Shown here piece after piece: positions 23,591-36,380 of a stretch of 64,000 nt of DNA; within the stretch, counting starts at the first letter, position 1; each line of letters starts with the position of its first letter. The DNA comes from Cymbidium sinense (lineage: Eukaryota > Streptophyta > Magnoliopsida > Asparagales > Orchidaceae), in assembly GCA_021442155.1 (NCBI GenBank), contig CM038216.1, forward strand, positions 85,470,945 through 85,534,944. The letters run 5' to 3'. Under the pieces are notes generated by a model, which was not told the origin of the DNA, did no database searches, and saw only the letters and a list, made by a program, of their open reading frames with translations. A program made the translations under genes and the position numbers.

Positions 23591-26099
23591 AAAGAGAACT
23601 CAACATTCATACACTTAAGATATAAGCACATGCATTTCTTATGTATTTATAACTAGCATCATAACACATATTATTATTCATTTATAAGATTTTAAAAAAT
23701 ACATTTGGATTTAATAGTGATAATAGCCACACATATATTAAATTAAATCAAGACATGCAAGCTTACATAAAGGAAATCCTTTTATTTTACTTGATTTTGA
23801 AAAGATGGATGCATGAATTCAAATGACTTACCAAATTTAACATGATTGGAATGAGGACAATCAAATATAAGCATGTGATTCATTCAGCAAAACTAGCTCT
23901 TAAGGACAATCAAATCAAATAATATTATATGAAGCAAACCAAAGCTTCTTTATTAATTATGTTTTGGATTTGATTTAATCTAAAGAGGAGAAGAGAAATC
24001 ATCACTTGATGTTTTAAACCCATTCCCACATTAGTGATTTGATTTAATTTAAGGAAATGTAATTAAGTTGATTTTATGGGTTAATTAAGTTGAGCCCTTA
24101 ATTAGATGAATTAATTACCACCTATGTCACCTTAAAGTAATTAACTAAATAAATATGAGCAAACATGATATGCATGGAAAATAAACTTGCAAATGATCCA
24201 AGGAAATAGGCCTACAATTGGATCATGATTAATAGTTATTTAGATTAAAGGACTTAATTAATTACATTTATGGTTTTCCCACACATGTGGACTAACCATA
24301 TTTTCTTTAAATTTGTTTAGGTTATTAAACACTTAAAGATCTACCCCATGATTTAATTAATTAAGGTCTGATGTGATTATGATTTCAATTTAATTAAGTG
24401 ATTTAATTAATAAATTAAATCTTAATTAATTTCATTTTAAAAAAGGGTGAATGAACTTAAGGAAAAGGGGTCCCAACTCTATTCCTTAGTTCACTTACTG
24501 TTGAACAATGATTACTAAACTTAATTAACCAATTTATTACTATTCATAGGATTAGTTAATCATTAATTAACTTAAAAGAGTACTTAAGGTTTAATTAGTC
24601 AATTTTTTTAATTAAGTAAGTAATAAATTCCAAGAAAATAGTGAGATGCAGAGGTCATGCCATTAAATTAACCTACAAAATTTGGGATTAATTGCTCATG
24701 TAATTATGGAGTAATTAAGCTAATTAATTTCATAATTAAACTTTAATTACTATTCAAAATTAGTTAAGATCAATTTTAATTAATTCTCCTCTAAAATACT
24801 TTAAAATGAAAATTTATTTGTATTTTTTTAATTCTCTATGATTTTTTTATGATTTTTAGAAGTTTTAGCCATTAAAAATGATTAATTAAGATTAATTAAA
24901 GCCTAATCCTATTGGCACCACATGGCACGCTTTGTACATGGCACCGCGGGATTGGCTACTTAAAACTTATCCGCTCCTATGCGGCGTGGGCGACGCTTTT
25001 CATCCGCATATCCAATCTGGATGAATGGATTAATCCCAAAGCTTAATAGGATTAAATCGATCAATCAAGATCTAATCACATCCATTCGATCACATGGAAG
25101 ACGGGCGCGTGTTCTAACGTCATGCAATTGAGGGAGAATGGAGTCCATCTGCCATTGCTCTCTTGATTCGAGCTTACCTAAGCTTGGATCAACTCCAAAA
25201 GGATCCCACATCTTCACGACAGCGATTGGAGGGGATCCAACAGTCAAGATCACAAGATATGAAGGTTTTCTTTAAAAAGCTCTAACCCATTTTTTCTTAA
25301 GGATCGGTTTTGGAAGCATACCTCACCAGAGGTTAAGATCGTAGGCTTGAATGATTGAGGAAGCTTCATCTAGTGGAGATAAAGCCCTGTTGAGTAGCAA
25401 TTGGATCCCTCGATGTTCGCTTGGAAGGCCTCGAACTGATGATTTGGAGCTCAGATTTGATCAAGTCCACCTCTAGTGCTGAAGGTTGGGAAATAATTCA
25501 TTCTTGCATGATGAGGCCTAGGGAAGGTGTGTGCAAAGTTAATTTGAGTTTGATGGAGAAATGGCGGAGTTAGGTCAAAAATGGGAGTGTCCTATTTCAG
25601 AACGGATGGGAATGGAATTTTTTGATCGAGGAACAAGCTTAGGAGCTTAGGGAATGGCTCTAGCAGCTCTTCTTATTTAGCTATGGCTTTAAGCAATTAT
25701 TTTTGTATGTGTTTGAGTGGGAATCAAGGGGTGTATAGCCCCCCTTCAGCTTAATTAAATGGTGGGATCAGGTTTGGCTTCTAGTGGCCATTCAACCATC
25801 TCAAGGAGTCGTGGGTGGTAGGGAGGAGGTGAGTTGGCTTGGCTTACCTGGTTGAAGGTGTGGAGGTTGCTACCAAGGAGGAATCATGAGTGTCCTATGG
25901 GTTTTAAATGCTCCGATGGGGAAGGTGAGGTGATTACAACTCCCATGGGTCATGGTCGACCCAACCACCCTCGTTGGGGCAATGTCCTAGTGCCTAGGTT
26001 CACCATTGGGAGAGTACCAAGTGGCCAAGGAATGGAAATGATCACTTACATGGGTGATTTGTCTCATGTGATGCTCTTGACCCAAGGGTAGAATGATCA

Positions 26100-27750
26100 T
26101 TTGGCATTGGATTTGATTTGGCAGATTTGAAATGAGCCAAAAGTGGGTAGCCCAAATTTCAAGTCAATTGGAGTTGATTTGATTAGTTTGGCTCAATTTG
26201 ACTCATTTAGGTCAATTTGAGTTGGTCAAGTTGACCAATTGGTTAAATTGGGTGAAACCAAGGGTTCAAGTTCATATGATCATTTGGGATGTTTTGGTTC
26301 AATTGGTTTGGTTTAGTTTGGGTCATTTGAATTCATTTGGGTAAAATGGGTTAAGTTTACTAATTTGACCAAATTGGCTTGTGTTGGTGGGTTTAGTTGA
26401 CCAATTGAAGATGATTGTACACTTTGGTTTCAATTAATTTGGATTTGTTTTGAATTAGCCAACTTGAACCTTTAGGTCAATTTGGGCTAAGTAGGTCAAT
26501 TGGTTTAATTGGGTCCAATCATGGCTTTCACAAGTTCAACAATCAATTTGGAATGAACTTGAGCCATTGGTTGCAATCAATTTGGTTTATATTTTGATTT
26601 GACCAATTTGGTCTTCTAGAACAATTTGGGTCAACTTGGGTCAGGGACAATTGGGATTGGTTTGACTCAATTAAAGGTCAAGTCATATTCAAATATTGAT
26701 TTTGATTTGGTATGAATCGGGTTTCAAGGGATTTAGCTTAGTTGAAATTTAGCTAGTTTGGGTTCATATGGGTTATGGGGTTGACTTGGTCAAATGACCA
26801 AGTTGACTTGGTTTGACCTAATTTAGGACAACTAATCAACCTAGGGTGATCAACAATCATGATGGGAGGTTCTGATGGGTTTGGTTCAATCCAATTTTGG
26901 TAGAATTAGAACTTGGATTAAATAGGTCAAATTAGCCACTTTGGGTCAAGTGGACCAAATAGGTTTAGTTGGCTTGACTTTGGGTTGAGTTTTATTTAGT
27001 TGAGTTTATATATGGATTTGGGATTGATATATAAATTCAATTGCAATTGGCTCAGGTTCAAATGGGTTAGGGTTCATTTGAACATTTCAAGTCAAAAGGG
27101 TTGGGTTTGACTTGGGTTGATTTTTTTTGGCTTGATGATTGTAGATTTCATTTATATTTGTGAATATGATTGAAGGTATGATTGATTCATGAGAAAATCA
27201 ATTGAATTTGAGGTTTTGGAATGAAGAATTTGGCTAAGTCCAATGGAGTTGGGTCATGTGGCTTAGGTTTGGATTTTGATTTGGTTTGATTTAGTTTTGA
27301 TGATTTAAATGTATATTTCATTTAAATTTGTCAAGATGATTAAAAAACATGGTTTATTTGTGAGAAAATCAATTGAGTTTGACTTGATTTGGATTAAGAT
27401 TTGGCTAAGTCCATAGGATAGGTCATATGCCTTTGGAAGGGTTTTGATTTAATTTGATTTAGTTTGATTTAGTTTTGATCATTTGAATATAGTTTTTATT
27501 TATATTTAAAAAGATGACTGAAGATATAAATTGATTATGAGATAATCAATTGATTTTGGATTAATTTGGATTAAGGTTTGGCTAAGTCCATGGGATAGGC
27601 CATAATTCTTAGGAAGGGTTTCAAGTTTGGATTTAATCATGGGATTCAATCATTTGGTTTTGAAATTTTTGATTTGGATTTGAATTTGATGTTTGAATTG
27701 AACTTGAGGTTTGGTTTGAGAATGTGAACATGGATTGGATTTGGGTTGTA
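26100..27750. repeat. TTGG/TTTGG-rich low-complexity tract
   Basis: The + strand is dominated by words such as TTGGTTCAATTGG, GGTCAATTTG and TTTGGTTTGG with a purine/T bias and little C. From about 27,180 to 27,620, three looser repeats share ATTTGGCTAAGTCCA followed by ATAGGYCAT-type words. No protein is encoded. Confidence 0.6.
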
Positions 27751-27924
27751 GATTAGGTAGATTATCCTAATTTCTAAGGCATAACCTAATCCTATGGTTA
27801 ACCCTTCTAAGTCTTTAAGCTTAGGTTAAGTGTTTTCCTAATTATTAGAAGTGTCTAATGACTAGAGATGTCTTAGTATTTAGAAGACTCTTAAGTGTTA
27901 CCCTTGGAGATAGATGATTGGAAG

Positions 27925-28300
27925 ACCGAAGTCAAGTTTCACATTATAGACTCAGATACATCTTTTAACACTTTGTTTGGAAACCATGGATACATGAGAA
28001 CAACATAGTTCCATCCTCTCTACATCAGTATGAAGTTCATGAGGTGGGATCACTATGTCAATGGAGATCTCAAGCCATTTATAATTCATGAGGTTAGCAT
28101 ATATGAGAATGCAACTTATTACCTCCCTCAAAATGAACAAGTCTATTATCGTGAACTTGGCAAAAGTTTAAAAATAAAAATAAAAAAGAAAAAGAAAAAG
28201 AAAAGAAAAGAGAAAATGATAAATAAAATAAATGGGAGCCAAAATAGACTTGGAGGAGGAAGTGAATCCTAATATTAGATTTCACCCACAGTTTGTTACT
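27925..28300 (+). pseudogene. Gypsy protease C-terminal part and linker
   Basis: The minus-stop reading gives an IIDSDTSFNTLFGNHGY stretch, equivalent to the DxxxSYNxLLGRPW region downstream of the aspartic protease in gypsy polyproteins. It is followed by a conserved H-Y-V-N-G-D-L-K-P-F-I segment at about 28,045-28,080. The frame is then lost near a run of Lys codons at 28,165-28,225, an A-rich stretch prone to slippage. The catalytic DTG/DSG triad lies further upstream and was not found. Confidence 0.65.
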
Positions 28301-28880
28301 TCATTCGAACATATGGGTAGGACAACCTGACCTCCACCAGGCAGAGGAAGAGGCCAGTTCAGAGGCCGTCCTAGGGGTGGAAAACCTCTCCACCCAATAG
28401 AAGATATATCCTAGCTACTAGGAGTACACCTGCTATCCACATAGATGTAAAATCTAATTCATAAGATGAGTCTTATATGGTTAGCACAGCAGCCAACTCT
28501 TCTCAGCAGTAGATTCCCTTAGAGGTGACACTTGAGCCAGATAATGATGAAGATCAGGCTCCAAAGCAAAGCATAAGTGTATCCAAGTCTATATGTGAAA
28601 TAGTATTAGTTGGGAACCTTAGCTCTAACCAACTTTCCTCTCAAAAGCTAAGGGTTTGGTAGTTAAAGAAGCCCCTAAGTCATCCATAGTGTGAAGACTG
28701 AGGTTCTTTTCTAGGAGCATCATCCTCAAGTCAAGAAATTGATGTAGAACTTGAGGATGATTCGTATAAAGATTTAATAGAATTACCTTTTGATTGGTAC
28801 TTGCCTTGTGTTCATAATTTAACAAAGAAAGGGTTAATCCCACATACTGGTCAAAGCGTAGGTCGATTACTTCAAAGAAT

Positions 28881-30540
28881 ATGGAAAGAACAAATGCAAA
28901 AGCTCTCAATCAAGATCGACTAGGATTCAGTACAGTGGGTCCAGTCGATGATGATGATTACTGCTTAGTCATCACCAATCATTTAGAATCTGATAGGTTC
29001 TTTTCAAATCACATTAACTCATATGAGGAGTTGTGCTTAGAAACTTCAGATAATCCAAATGATTTTGAAGTTAAAGATGCACTGCCAAAGTTCAAGGAAG
29101 AGATCAAGTCAACCATCGATGAGCTCAATGAAATCAACTTAGGAACTGAAGAAGATCCATGCTCGACATACATCAGTTCTTTATTGAATGAAATTAAAAC
29201 CAATGACTTAGTTAGGCTATTGATTGAGTTTAAGGACTACTTTGCATGGAGTTATGAAGAGATGCCTAGATTGGCTCCTTACATAGTGGTCCATAAACTA
29301 GCAATAGAACCTACAGTTAACCATATCAAGAAAACTCCTAGACGCATATGATTAGACATAGAACAATAGGTCATTTATGAAGTCAAGAAACTGATTGATG
29401 CTGGCTTTATCTAGAAAAACAAATACTCTACCTGGTTAGCCAATGTCATCCCAATTAAAAAAAAGAATGGCTAAATTCATATTTGCATCGATTTTAGGGA
29501 TTTAAATAAGGCATGTCCAAAAGATGAATTTCCACTACCAATCTCAGAGCTGATGGTGGACATTGCCTCATCTCATTAATCTTCTCATGGATGACTCATC
29601 TAGATATAACCAAATAAAGATGGCCCATGAAGATGAAAGAAACACTTTTTAGAACCCCGAGAATCTATTACTATAAGGTCATGCCTCTTAAAAATGCTGC
29701 TACATACCAATATGACTCAAATATTCAATGAACTCATTCACGATCAAGTCGAGTGCTATGTCGATGATATTATGGTTAAAAGTAGAGAAAAGGAAGATCA
29801 TCTCTTTGACTTGAGAGTAGTTTTCAAATAGTTAAGACAATTTAACCTCAAAATGAACCCCCTGAAGTGTGCATTCGAGTAGCATTGGAAATTCTTTGGG
29901 TTTGTTGTCCGACACAGAATCAAAATCTGAGAAGATTAAAGCAATATTAGAAATGCCACCACCTAAAAGTTTAACTCAACTCAGATCATTCCAAGGGTGG
30001 TTGGAGTATTTAAGAGGCTTTATATCCAACCTATCGGGAAGATGTTAGCCATTATCAACACTTATCAAAAAGGATGCCAAGTTTAACTAGGATAACAAGT
30101 ATGAGCTTGCCTTCAAAGACATCAAGCATTATCTAATGACATTATCAAGTCTAGCAACTCTATCCAGGGCAAGCTACTCATACTTTACACAATTACATTA
30201 GACGACTCTCTTGGTGCTTTATTAGCTCAAGCCAATGATGAAGGAAAGGAAAATACACTCTACTACCTTAGCCATCGTCTAATCCCTACTGAGGCTAATT
30301 ATCCACCCATTGGGATGCATTGCCTAGCTTTAATCTTTGCATCCCAAAAGCTATAGTACTACATGCTTCCTCATAAGGTGAACTTAATCTCTAGGATCAA
30401 TCCACTATAGTATCTCATGAGATGGCCAACACTATCCAAATGGTTGGCACGATAATCCATGATCCTCTCATAATTTGACATTACCTTCGCACTCCTTCAT
30501 ATGATGAAAGGATAAGCACTAACAAATTTTTTAGTAGAAC
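28881..30540 (+). pseudogene. Gypsy reverse transcriptase and RNase H
   Basis: The open frame 28,881-29,351 holds the region before the RT (EINLGTEEDPCSTYIS, FKDYFAWSYEEMP). From 29,370 come RT blocks VKKLIDAGFI, STWLANVIPIKKKNG and ICIDFRDLNKACPKDEFPLP, and the catalytic box YVDD at 29,757-29,768. The RNase H part at about 30,195-30,360 shows LDDSLGALLAQ, YYLSHRL and NYPPIGMHCLAL. The frame shifts at several places, and in-frame stops such as FI*KN, FK*LRQ and FE*HW are TAG where Gln CAG would restore sense. The active-site residues survive, but the protein cannot be made. Confidence 0.88.
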
Positions 30541-30599
30541 ACCCACTTCCTCCTAACTCTCCATTTTGTGATGATCTCCCCGATGAACAAATCATGAAC

Positions 30600-31090
30600 A
30601 TATGAGATACTAGCTTTCACCGTTGGGAGATGTACTTTGTTGGTGTGACTTCCTCTGAAAGAGGAGAAGAACTAGAATCTACTATTCTAGGAATGGCAGG
30701 GGTAGGAATAGTTCTCATAACTCCGACCGTGATGTTATGAGATTCTCACATCATCTGTTCAATCCTTACACCAACAATGAAGCTAAATATGAGTCTCTGC
30801 TTGCCATTCTTGAGTTAGTCTTTACTCTAAGCATCCAGAACTACAACATCTTTAGGGATTCTTAACTAGTTATCAACCAAATGGTTGTGTCTTATAAGGT
30901 TATAAAGCCCAAGCTCCATCACTATCATAAGTACACCATAGAGTTTTTGTCCCATATCCCAGAGGTTACCATATATAAGATTCCTCGAATAGAGAATGTA
31001 ATAGCATATGCTTTAGCCAAGCATTCCAAGGAGTTAACATGCTTGGAGGATGAGTCCATATCAATAAATGTCCAAAATAGATAAGTCTTA
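30600..31090 (+). pseudogene. Second (Tat-type) RNase H domain
   Basis: Beginning near 30,615 the reading shows WEMYFVG, then GMAGVGIVL, TNNEAKYESLLAIL and NYNIFRDS*LVINQM, and the open frame 30,881-31,084 ends with IPRIENVIAYALAKHSKEL. The E in NNEAKYE, the D of FRDS and the final A-ALA motif match the pattern of the additional RNase H found between RNase H and integrase in Tat-lineage elements. At least one TAG stop and a frame shift are present. Confidence 0.8.
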
Positions 31091-31299
31091 TCCCTTATTG
31101 ATATTGAACTCATCAAAAAGTACTCTCTTGAAGAGGAGGTTGCCATTGCCAAGAAGGACAAGAAGTTAGATTGGAGGCAACCATTCATGGATTACCTAAA
31201 TAAAGGCAAACTACCTCAAGAGAAGTCCCATGCCTAGCAGAAGAAGCAAAGAGCACTTTCCTACCCTCTTGTGGATGATGTCTTGTACTAGTGGTCTTT

Positions 31300-32400
31300 C
31301 GATCATACGTCATTACATTATTTAGATAAGAGCAAAGCTCGTATGATCATGACTGAGGTACACTCAGTATTATGTGGAGCCAACCAATCTGGTCTAAAGA
31401 TGAAAGCCAAGATCAAGAGACTAGGATACTACTAGCCATCGATGATCAAAGATTGCATGGATATGGCTAGGTGATGCCACCAATGTCAAATACACGGTGT
31501 GGTCGTACACCAACCATTGAACATTCTAAATCCTACATTAGCCTCTTGGCCATTCAAGTGTTGGGGTACTGGCATAGTGGGTCTGATTGATCCTCCTTCT
31601 TCCAAGGGTCATCGATTCATCTTAGCTACTACTGAATACTTTTCCAAATGGGTGAAGGTGATTCTGTTCAGAGAGGTCACAACTAAGCATGTGATCCAAT
31701 TTTTAAGAACCATATCGTATATAGGTTTGGAGTGCCTTAAAGAATTATATATGATAATGGTGTTGCATTCAAGAGCACTGAGATCAACAACTTTGCCCTG
31801 AGACACAACATAGATTTGAGATATTTTACCATCAACTACCCGAGGACAAATAGCTTAGAAGAAGCCTTCAACAAACTCTCATCCAAATCAAGAAGATACT
31901 TGACAATAAGAGTGGCATGAGTTAGTTGAAGCCTTGTGGACCTACTGCATCACATATAGGACTCCAACTCAGTATACACTTTTCTCCTTAGTGTATGGGT
32001 CCCAAGCCATTCTACCATTAGAAGTCCAACTCCCATCACTAAGGATAGCTATGGGAAGCAAAATCACAATAGATTAGAATATCAAGTTGAGGTTAGAAGA
32101 GCTCAAAGGTTTGGAGAAGAGACGCTTGTAGGCATGCCAAAACCTCAAGTTGTATAGAGCTAAAATAATTCAAGCTCACAACAAGTTGGTTCATCTTAGA
32201 ACTTTTCATGTAGGGGAGCTTATTTTAGTTCTAAGGAGATCGATTGTTGCCCATCGTAAGATGGGAGGCAAGTTTGAACCCACTTGAGAAGGCCCATTGG
32301 TAGAGAGAAGGTCTACCAAGGAGGATCTTATCAGCTTATTAATCATAAGAGAGAGCATCCAATGCTTAATCAATGCTCTCTACTTAAAGAAATATTATAA
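31300..32400 (+). pseudogene. Gypsy integrase, first catalytic Asp replaced
   Basis: The zinc-binding part at about 31,345-31,500 gives VHSVLCGANQSG and CHQCQIHG, matching an HHCC module. The open frame 31,499-31,801 covers the start of the core (KCWGTGIVGLIDPPSSKGH, LATTEYFSKWVKVI). In active elements the WG is followed by x-D; here the codon is GGC (Gly), so the first catalytic aspartate is lost. Downstream come a piece with TYCITYRTPTQYTLFSLVYG and a C-terminal part with HNKLVHLRTFHVGELILVLRR, as in gypsy integrases. Several frame shifts separate these. Confidence 0.82.
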
Positions 32401-32589
32401 ATCATGTTCAAAAAAATAATTATCATTAATGAAAATTCCATTTTGAATTCAATCTCCATGTTGAAAGTATTCTTATTTATGAATCTACCATGATGTGTTT
32501 AGGGTAGTAAGGAACAAGCATGTCCTATCCTTCATCGACAACATAAACACAAACTACATACAAATATATAAAATAAACACATATCTTTT

Positions 32590-34450
32590 GTCTGCTACTG
32601 AGTTGAGATAACACCCCATGGTACTCACTCAATAGCTGCTCTAGGTCGGGATGCTACCCTCTTAGTGTGTACCCCATGTTCTTGCTTTGGAGGATGTAAG
32701 TCGCTATGCTTTCCTTACTTGCTACACACACTAGTGCCTTGTTAGTTTGGTAGGCCTTATTGCATGGCCGGTAAGCTACCTCATGTTGGTTATGTTTAAG
32801 AGGATGTGAGTCTGGTATGCATTCTTCTTAGATTAGCCTTTGTGCACTGATTGGGTCAAGTATATTTGAGGTTTAGGATAAGTCCCCTAGCATCCTTCCC
32901 TCGACTTTCAAGTTGGGTCCATCCTTCCTCGAGCTCCCACTTAGTAGTTGTAGGTCGATAGCATCTCTACCCAGACATACCTTAATGATTAACACTTGGA
33001 AAGTTGTAAGCCTACACACTTTCTTTCTAGATTGATCATTGCACACCAACGGGCACCTTAGGTTGGTTGGTTCTCACTATGCTGATGGATACACCTTAGG
33101 TTGGTTGGTTCTCGCACCTTAGGATACACCACTCATGTAAGTCTACTTCACTTTCTCCTTGAGTTGGCCATGTACACTATAGCTTTCTTTCCGTGGCTCA
33201 AGATAATGCCCTAGCAAAGATCTCCCCTATGGGCACTATATTTGGATCACATCCTTTGCAAACCCATTTTCCCAAGTTACTATCGGTTGGTTCTTCTTTC
33301 TTGTAACCACCCACGTGGTTTAGAGAATCCATTATAGATGTACATATTCTTTTGGTCGTAAATCGAGATAGTTAAAGGACATAGCCCCTTTTTGTGTGGT
33401 CCCACTAGAGTTAACATATAAACAAAATATATATTCACTTGTGGATTAGGAGGACACCCTTAGCGAGACATTTTCCCAAGCAGGCATCCTATCTTTAGGC
33501 CAATTTTAGCAAAACTCCATATAGAATCTTCCTCTTGAGTTGATATAAGTCCCAGTGTATTCACTAGTGGGTCTAGTTCTATTTGTTGTGCTACCAACAA
33601 GTCAGTTGTTCCCTTTTAGAAGATGTAAGTTTGTTACTCCTTCTAGCACAATTGTTACACCACCCCTTGTTGGCTAGCTCTCCCCATGACGATAGACTAT
33701 TCCTTTGGATTTGTAAATTTGAGATTGGACAAGTCCGATATAGCCCCTTCTTAGTGGGTCCATCTACACCCATGGTTGATAAATTAAATCTAAATTTGGT
33801 GAGCTCACATCCCAATGGATATTCCTCAATTCAAATCAAACTAAACTAAACCATATCAAATCACATGAAATTAAAATAAAACTAATCGACTACTTTTGAG
33901 TTGACATAAGTCCTAGTAGCATTGACTCGTATTTGCCCTAGGTGTCGATTGATTTGTTGTGCATCCAATAGGTCACCCCAGCAGTTGCTCCTCACTTTGG
34001 AAGATGTAAGTCTGCTACACCTTCTTCCTAGCACAACCGTTGCACACAGAAAGGCAACCCCTTAGGTTGGCTAGCTCTACCCCATAGCCAGTAGATTATC
34101 ACTTTGGATTTGTAAACCTGAGGTAGGTCAAGGCTGATATAGCCCCTTCTCAGTGGGTCCATCGAACATCAACAAGGTCTATACATTAACTTAGATTAAA
34201 TTAAACTGATTTTCCCCAATGGAGTTAAATACCCTTCTCCTAGTGGAGCCCCAAATCATATATAAACAACAAACAAATCAAATTCAAAACCAACCTCCCT
34301 AGTGGAGCCAAATTAAACCAACTTCCCAATATAGTCTAAATCAAATACAAACTCTTATTCTCAGTGGATACATCCCCCACAAACTATGAAATCAAACTCA
34401 AATCTAATCCCAATGGATAGCCCCGCTTCCCAGTGGAAGGTTCATATATA
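32590..34450. repeat. Diverged tandem repeats in the gypsy 3' region
   Basis: A phrase close to GATGTAAGTCTGCTAYACC, followed by a Cys-type word TTCTTCCTAG and GTTGCACAC, recurs at about 32,691, 32,801, 33,001, 33,134, 33,619 and 34,000. The last two units, about 33,535-33,770 and 33,893-34,165, align over more than 230 bp, including GATATAGCCCCTTCTYAGTGGGTCCAT. After 34,200 the phrase TCCCCAATGGAG or CCTAGTGGAGCC recurs. Non-coding tandem repeats between pol and the 3' LTR are known in Tat/Ogre elements; that placement is the inference. Confidence 0.75.
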
Positions 34451-34759
34451 TCCGGCTCGAGCCCATATCTCTAGATATGCCTCACATCAGTTAAAATAGA
34501 ACAAATTAAAGTCGATTCAATCATAATCCTCAATGGATTATAGATTCTTATCCCTAAGGGATCTTCTTTCCACAAATCATATAATCAAATCAAATTCAAA
34601 CCATATCCCTAGCAATTTTTCTTCTTTATGCCCTTGACATAGACCCCTCACATGTCATTTCCAATGCATGTGTGATCCCCTAGCGGATCTCCCTCCATGT
34701 CCTTGGCATGGAATTCTCATCAAATCTTATTTCATCTTTTATGCACAACTTTAATACTT

Positions 34760-36240
34760 CAACCAAAAGCCAAACAATGTATTGGATCAAATTACATCCT
34801 AACATTATAATCAATATTTTATGATTTATGATGGTGCAAGCTCAAACTAACTACACAATATCATGCTAAACATATTATAGTGTGAATTAACACACTGTAT
34901 TATATTATAATATATGATTTTATATTATAATTTGCTATAATATAATATATCGTCTAACATTACACCTCATTAGAATCACTTAAAAGGAACAAATAACAAA
35001 ATTTTCTAAATATATGAATAATGTTCATTTTTATGTAAAATTGTTATTTTTCTATTAGAAATGGTACAAAATAGCATAGTTTTGGTGTTGCTTATTTGTG
35101 TGTGATGTGAATTTGACTAAATTCTTCCATCTCAACCTTCAAATTAACATTTTTGTGAGCTTTGACCCAATCTATTATAACAAACATAAAACTTACTAAA
35201 ATGTATAATAACATTTAGTAACATACCACCACATTCATATATATATGAAGCTATATTGTTATGTACATTATATTTTAATATGCTTTCATATAATATATTA
35301 TCTTACATTACACCTTAAAATAAGTCCCTTTAAGCAAAAAATTTATAAATTTTGGTTAGAAATGAACATTTATTTTGGATGCAAAATTCCATTCTTTTGA
35401 TTAAATGACACCAAGCACTAATGATGTTCCCAAAGCTTACTTATATTTATTTGGTCAAATCCCATAATCTCAGCCTATAAATCAGTATATTTATGAATTA
35501 TACCAATACAAACTCTACTACATCATACTATAACAAACTAAAATATGCTAAATAATAAGTAGTAATACACAATAGTATGCTATAATGCATGATGATTACA
35601 CTATGTTATGGCATCCTATATTATAATACACTATAACATATTACATTATATTATATTGCATATCACATCACAAATTGCTTAAGATAAAAAAATCATAAAA
35701 TTAGTCTAAATAATAAAAATATATATTTTAGTCATTATCACTTACATATTTTAAATTGAAATAAAATATTATGATGTCATGCTCTACCTATTATGAATTT
35801 GGCCAAATTCCACCATTTTAAATTCTAAATCAACATTTTCAGAAATAATGCTATTGTAGGCTCGACTGCATGATTGTAAAATATTGAAAGAATTTAAAAT
35901 GTGCTAAACAATATATTATGATATATGATGCTACACTTTGCTACAACATATAATATTTATTTTGAACATAAAATTTTACTTTCTAGACTACAAGTGGCAT
36001 AGCGCACCTTTAGTACTACAACCTAATTCCCACTTCAATTTTAACAAATTTCATCATCTGATTAATTAAATCAATATTTTTATGATTTATATTAATATAG
36101 ACTATAAGGAATAATGCCATGATATATTAAAACATTTCAAAACATCTTATAACATCCAAAAATAAATCACTACATGCTAAAATATAAGATACTACATTAT
36201 ATTATAATATATGGTATTATAGTATGATTTAGGTTTTGGG
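34760..36240. repeat. AT-rich satellite, about 330-350-bp monomers
   Basis: A motif reading GGTCAAATTCCACCATCT or similar, followed by CAATATTTTTATGATTTATA and then TATATTATAATATATG-type words, recurs at about 34,780, 35,108, 35,451, 35,803 and 36,040. Spacings are near 330, 343, 352 and 237 bp. Between them other landmarks repeat, for example AAATTTATAAAATTTNGGT-like words and AGAAATGAACATTTATTTTGGA. Monomers are strongly diverged. The last part, from 35,940, is duplicated at 52,284. Confidence 0.7.
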
Positions 36241-36380
36241 TTTAGGGTATTCAAATCTCTAATAGTCAAGGGATAGTCTCTTGAAGACATTTTCTTTAGT
36301 TATCATAACTATGTTAAAATTAGGTCATTATTTAGATCTACTCCTAATGACATCTTTATTTAAGGTTTAGGGTAAGTTCA
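35940..36380. repeat. Satellite-to-telomere junction, copy A of a segmental duplication
   Basis: Matches 52,284-52,680 through the end of the AT satellite, the transition TTTAGGGTATTCAAATCTCT, and a 100-bp spacer with TAGTCAAGGG, CTTGAAGA and TTTAGATCTACT. The following telomere-like block and glycine-rich gene fragment are also in the same order in both places. Confidence 0.88.

Larger units (their letters stand above)
22021..27899. other. Non-coding, AT-rich retroelement-type DNA
   Basis: No convincing gene is seen in nearly 6 kb. The stretch 22,021-24,900 is AT-rich, with many TTAATTAA words. The stretch 24,900-26,100 is of higher GC and looks like promoter or leader DNA. The stretch 26,100-27,750 is a TTGG-rich low-complexity tract. 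Position between two gypsy pieces, and reuse of 24,481-24,697 elsewhere in the window, suggest LTR or untranslated sequence of large LTR retrotransposons. Clear LTR ends, a primer-binding site and a polypurine tract were not identified. Confidence 0.5.
27900..34450 (+). mobile_element. Decayed Ty3/gypsy (Tat-type) retrotransposon, pol region and 3' part
   Basis: Protease, reverse transcriptase, RNase H, a second RNase H and integrase follow one another on the plus strand over about 4.5 kb, the gypsy order. The second RNase H, between the normal one and the integrase, is the mark of the plant Tat/Ogre lineage. Frame shifts and stop codons occur in every domain. A repeat-rich 3' region follows. 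No gag is found directly upstream, and LTRs could not be paired. Confidence 0.85.

Noticed and set aside
25834..26091. 85-codon plus-strand open frame
   Set aside because: No recognisable domain, and it lies in non-coding retroelement-type DNA. Length is compatible with chance.
34760..36240. Active centromere satellite
   Set aside because: Only four or five diverged monomers are present. Monomer length in the usual satellite range is not enough to call a centromere.
22021..36240. A paired set of LTRs for the 28-32-kb gypsy element
   Set aside because: No long direct repeat with TG...CA ends was found by eye between the upstream and downstream non-coding parts. LTRs may be lost or too diverged.
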